Shown here: positions 5,594 to 6,790 of the stretch, piece by piece
Layout: the number at the start of each line of letters is the position of its first letter
How positions within the stretch are numbered: position 1 is the stretch's first letter
Assembly: GCA_902797475.1 (NCBI GenBank)
Contig: CADBTG010000258.1
Coordinates: 1 to 6,790 of the forward strand
Length of the DNA: 6,790 nucleotides
Reading direction: 5' to 3'
Source of the DNA: an uncultured Lachnospiraceae bacterium
GTDB lineage: Bacteria > Bacillota > Clostridia > Lachnospirales > Lachnospiraceae
The notes under the pieces: generated by a model
What the model was told of the DNA's origin: nothing
The model's input: the letters and a program-made list of their open reading frames with translations, nothing else
Databases searched by the model: none
Program-made: the position numbers and the translations under genes

Positions 5594-6790
5594 TCACACG
5601 GATTCCACCGCCAAAGCGCGAATCGCGTTCAAAACGGCAAGCACCATTACGCCGACATCGGCGAAGATAGCCATCAGCATGTTTGCGATGCCGAATGCCC
5701 CGAGAACGAGGCACAGAAGCTTTACGCCGAGGGCAAATACGATGTTCTCCTTCACGATTCTCATGCACTTTCTCGCAATCCGTACGGCCTTCGAAATCTT
5801 GATCGGATCATCATCCATCAAAACCACGTCGGCGGCCTCAATTGCCGCATCCGACCCCAAGGCTCCCATCGCAATGCCGATGTCCGCACGGGACAGCACC
5901 GGCGCGTCATTGATGCCGTCTCCGACAAATGCGAGGACTTCCTTCGCTCCCTTAGCTGCAAGCAGCTCTTCGACTGCCGCTACTTTGTCAGCGGGAAGAA
6001 GCTCATAACGTACCTCGTCGACGCCGAGTTCCTTCGCCACGGCTTCGGCTGCGGATTTCGCGTCACCGGTCAGCACAACCGTCTTCGTGATGCCGACATC
6101 ATGAAGCTCGCGGATGGCCTGAACGGCAGTCGGCTTGATAACATCGGAAATCAGAATGTGTCCCGCGTAAGCGCCGTCTATAGCCACATGGACGATCGTC
6201 CCTGCATGATGGCACGGAATGTACTCGATTCCGAGTCTTTCCATGAGTCGCGCGTTGCCTGCCGCAACACTGTGCCCGTCCACCGTTGCAACCACACCGT
6301 TTCCGCCGATTTCCTCGACGCCGGAAACACGGTCCTTTTGGATTTCGCGAGGGGGCTCGGTCACATTTTCCGCTAAAACAGCTTCGCCGGTTTGCTCATC
6401 CTTATGCCACAGCTGCCCGGTAATATGCGCACGCCGGATGCTCAGGGCGATCGGATGCGTTGAAAAAGCTTCCGCATGCGCCGTGATTTCGAGAAGCTCA
6501 CGGTCTCCCATCGTGCTGTGATGGATGCCGTTTACCTCAAACACGCCCTTGGTCATCGTGCCGGTCTTGTCCATGGCGACAATGCCGGTCTTTGCAAGCT
6601 GCTCAAGGTAATTCGAGCCCTTGACCAAAACGCCGGCACGGCTCGCGCCGCCGATTCCCGCGAAAAATGTGAGTGGGATGCTGATGACAAGCGCGCAAGG
6701 ACAGCTGATGACAAGAAATGTCAGGGCGCGGTATACCCACATGCCCCACTGCGGCGCCTTGCCGAGGATCAACAGAACAGCCGGCGGCAG
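5594..6790 (-). CDS. cadA: P1B-type heavy-metal-translocating ATPase (Zn/Cd/Pb exporter), 5' end outside window
   Basis: The last 398 residues of a membrane efflux pump that uses ATP to push soft divalent metals out of the cell. Counting from the first visible codon, the fragment shows the CPC metal-transport motif (30-32, in SCPCALVISIPL) and phosphorylation Asp74 in DKTGTMTKG. Further on are the ATP-binding HP pair (111-112, STHPIAL), GDGINDAP (290-297) and two C-terminal membrane helices with Lys357 (GVKLLC) and Asp378 (FADVGVMVLAVLNAIR). CPC plus that Lys and Asp is the signature of the P1B-2 (ZntA/CadA) group, so zinc, cadmium or lead rather than copper is expected. The frame is open to the window edge; the N-terminal metal-binding domains, first membrane helices and promoter lie beyond it. 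The fragment is uninterrupted. The ArsR gene follows on the same strand. Confidence 0.95.
   Translation of the reverse strand: MPPAVLLILGKAPQWGMWVYRALTFLVISCPCALVISIPLTFFAGIGGASRAGVLVKGSNYLEQLAKTGIVAMDKTGTMTKGVFEVNGIHHSTMGDRELLEITAHAEAFSTHPIALSIRRAHITGQLWHKDEQTGEAVLAENVTEPPREIQKDRVSGVEEIGGNGVVATVDGHSVAAGNARLMERLGIEYIPCHHAGTIVHVAIDGAYAGHILISDVIKPTAVQAIRELHDVGITKTVVLTGDAKSAAEAVAKELGVDEVRYELLPADKVAAVEELLAAKGAKEVLAFVGDGINDAPVLSRADIGIAMGALGSDAAIEAADVVLMDDDPIKISKAVRIARKCMRIVKENIVFALGVKLLCLVLGAFGIANMLMAIFADVGVMVLAVLNAIRALAVESV

Overview
The window looks like a chromosomal segment of a moderately GC-rich low-GC-phylum anaerobe (Firmicutes, Clostridia; Lachnospiraceae or Oscillospiraceae-like). This is an inference from strong AGGAGG-type ribosome binding sites, housekeeping-type promoters, an ECF-type thiamine-precursor transporter, a YqhD/BdhA-type iron alcohol dehydrogenase and a CadA-type metal ATPase. 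Nothing in it looks phage- or transposon-derived, and I see no CRISPR array, rRNA or tRNA.

Layout, left to right. (1) 1-863, minus strand: a thiamine salvage unit, the start of thiM (cut by the window edge) preceded by thiW, with a promoter at 858-886 and a roughly 190-nt folded leader. The leader has riboswitch-like architecture but fits the canonical TPP aptamer poorly. (2) 864-3617, minus strand: a two-component operon, OmpR-type response regulator then sensor kinase. It ends in the wreck of a Cof-type HAD phosphatase gene that has lost nearly all of its middle. The kinase has an unusually large extracytoplasmic region of about 315 residues that I cannot assign to a family. (3) 3618-3851: a divergent regulatory region serving the two-component operon to the left and an alcohol dehydrogenase to the right. 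(4) 3852-5030, plus strand: NADPH-type butanol/aldehyde reductase, ending at a bidirectional intrinsic terminator at 5104-5152. (5) 5161-6790, minus strand: a Zn/Cd/Pb-type P1B ATPase (5' end outside the window) followed by a SmtB/CadC-type ArsR repressor with its own extended -10 promoter.

How they work together: ThiW plus ThiM would import and phosphorylate the thiazole moiety of thiamine, with the leader RNA probably adjusting translation. The ArsR protein and ATPase form a metal-sensing and efflux pair. The two-component system has no obvious target gene; the dehydrogenase, which shares its divergent promoter region, is the nearest candidate. The points most worth a second look are the non-canonical thi leader, the internally deleted HAD gene whose tail now carries the thi promoter, and the unassigned sensor domain.
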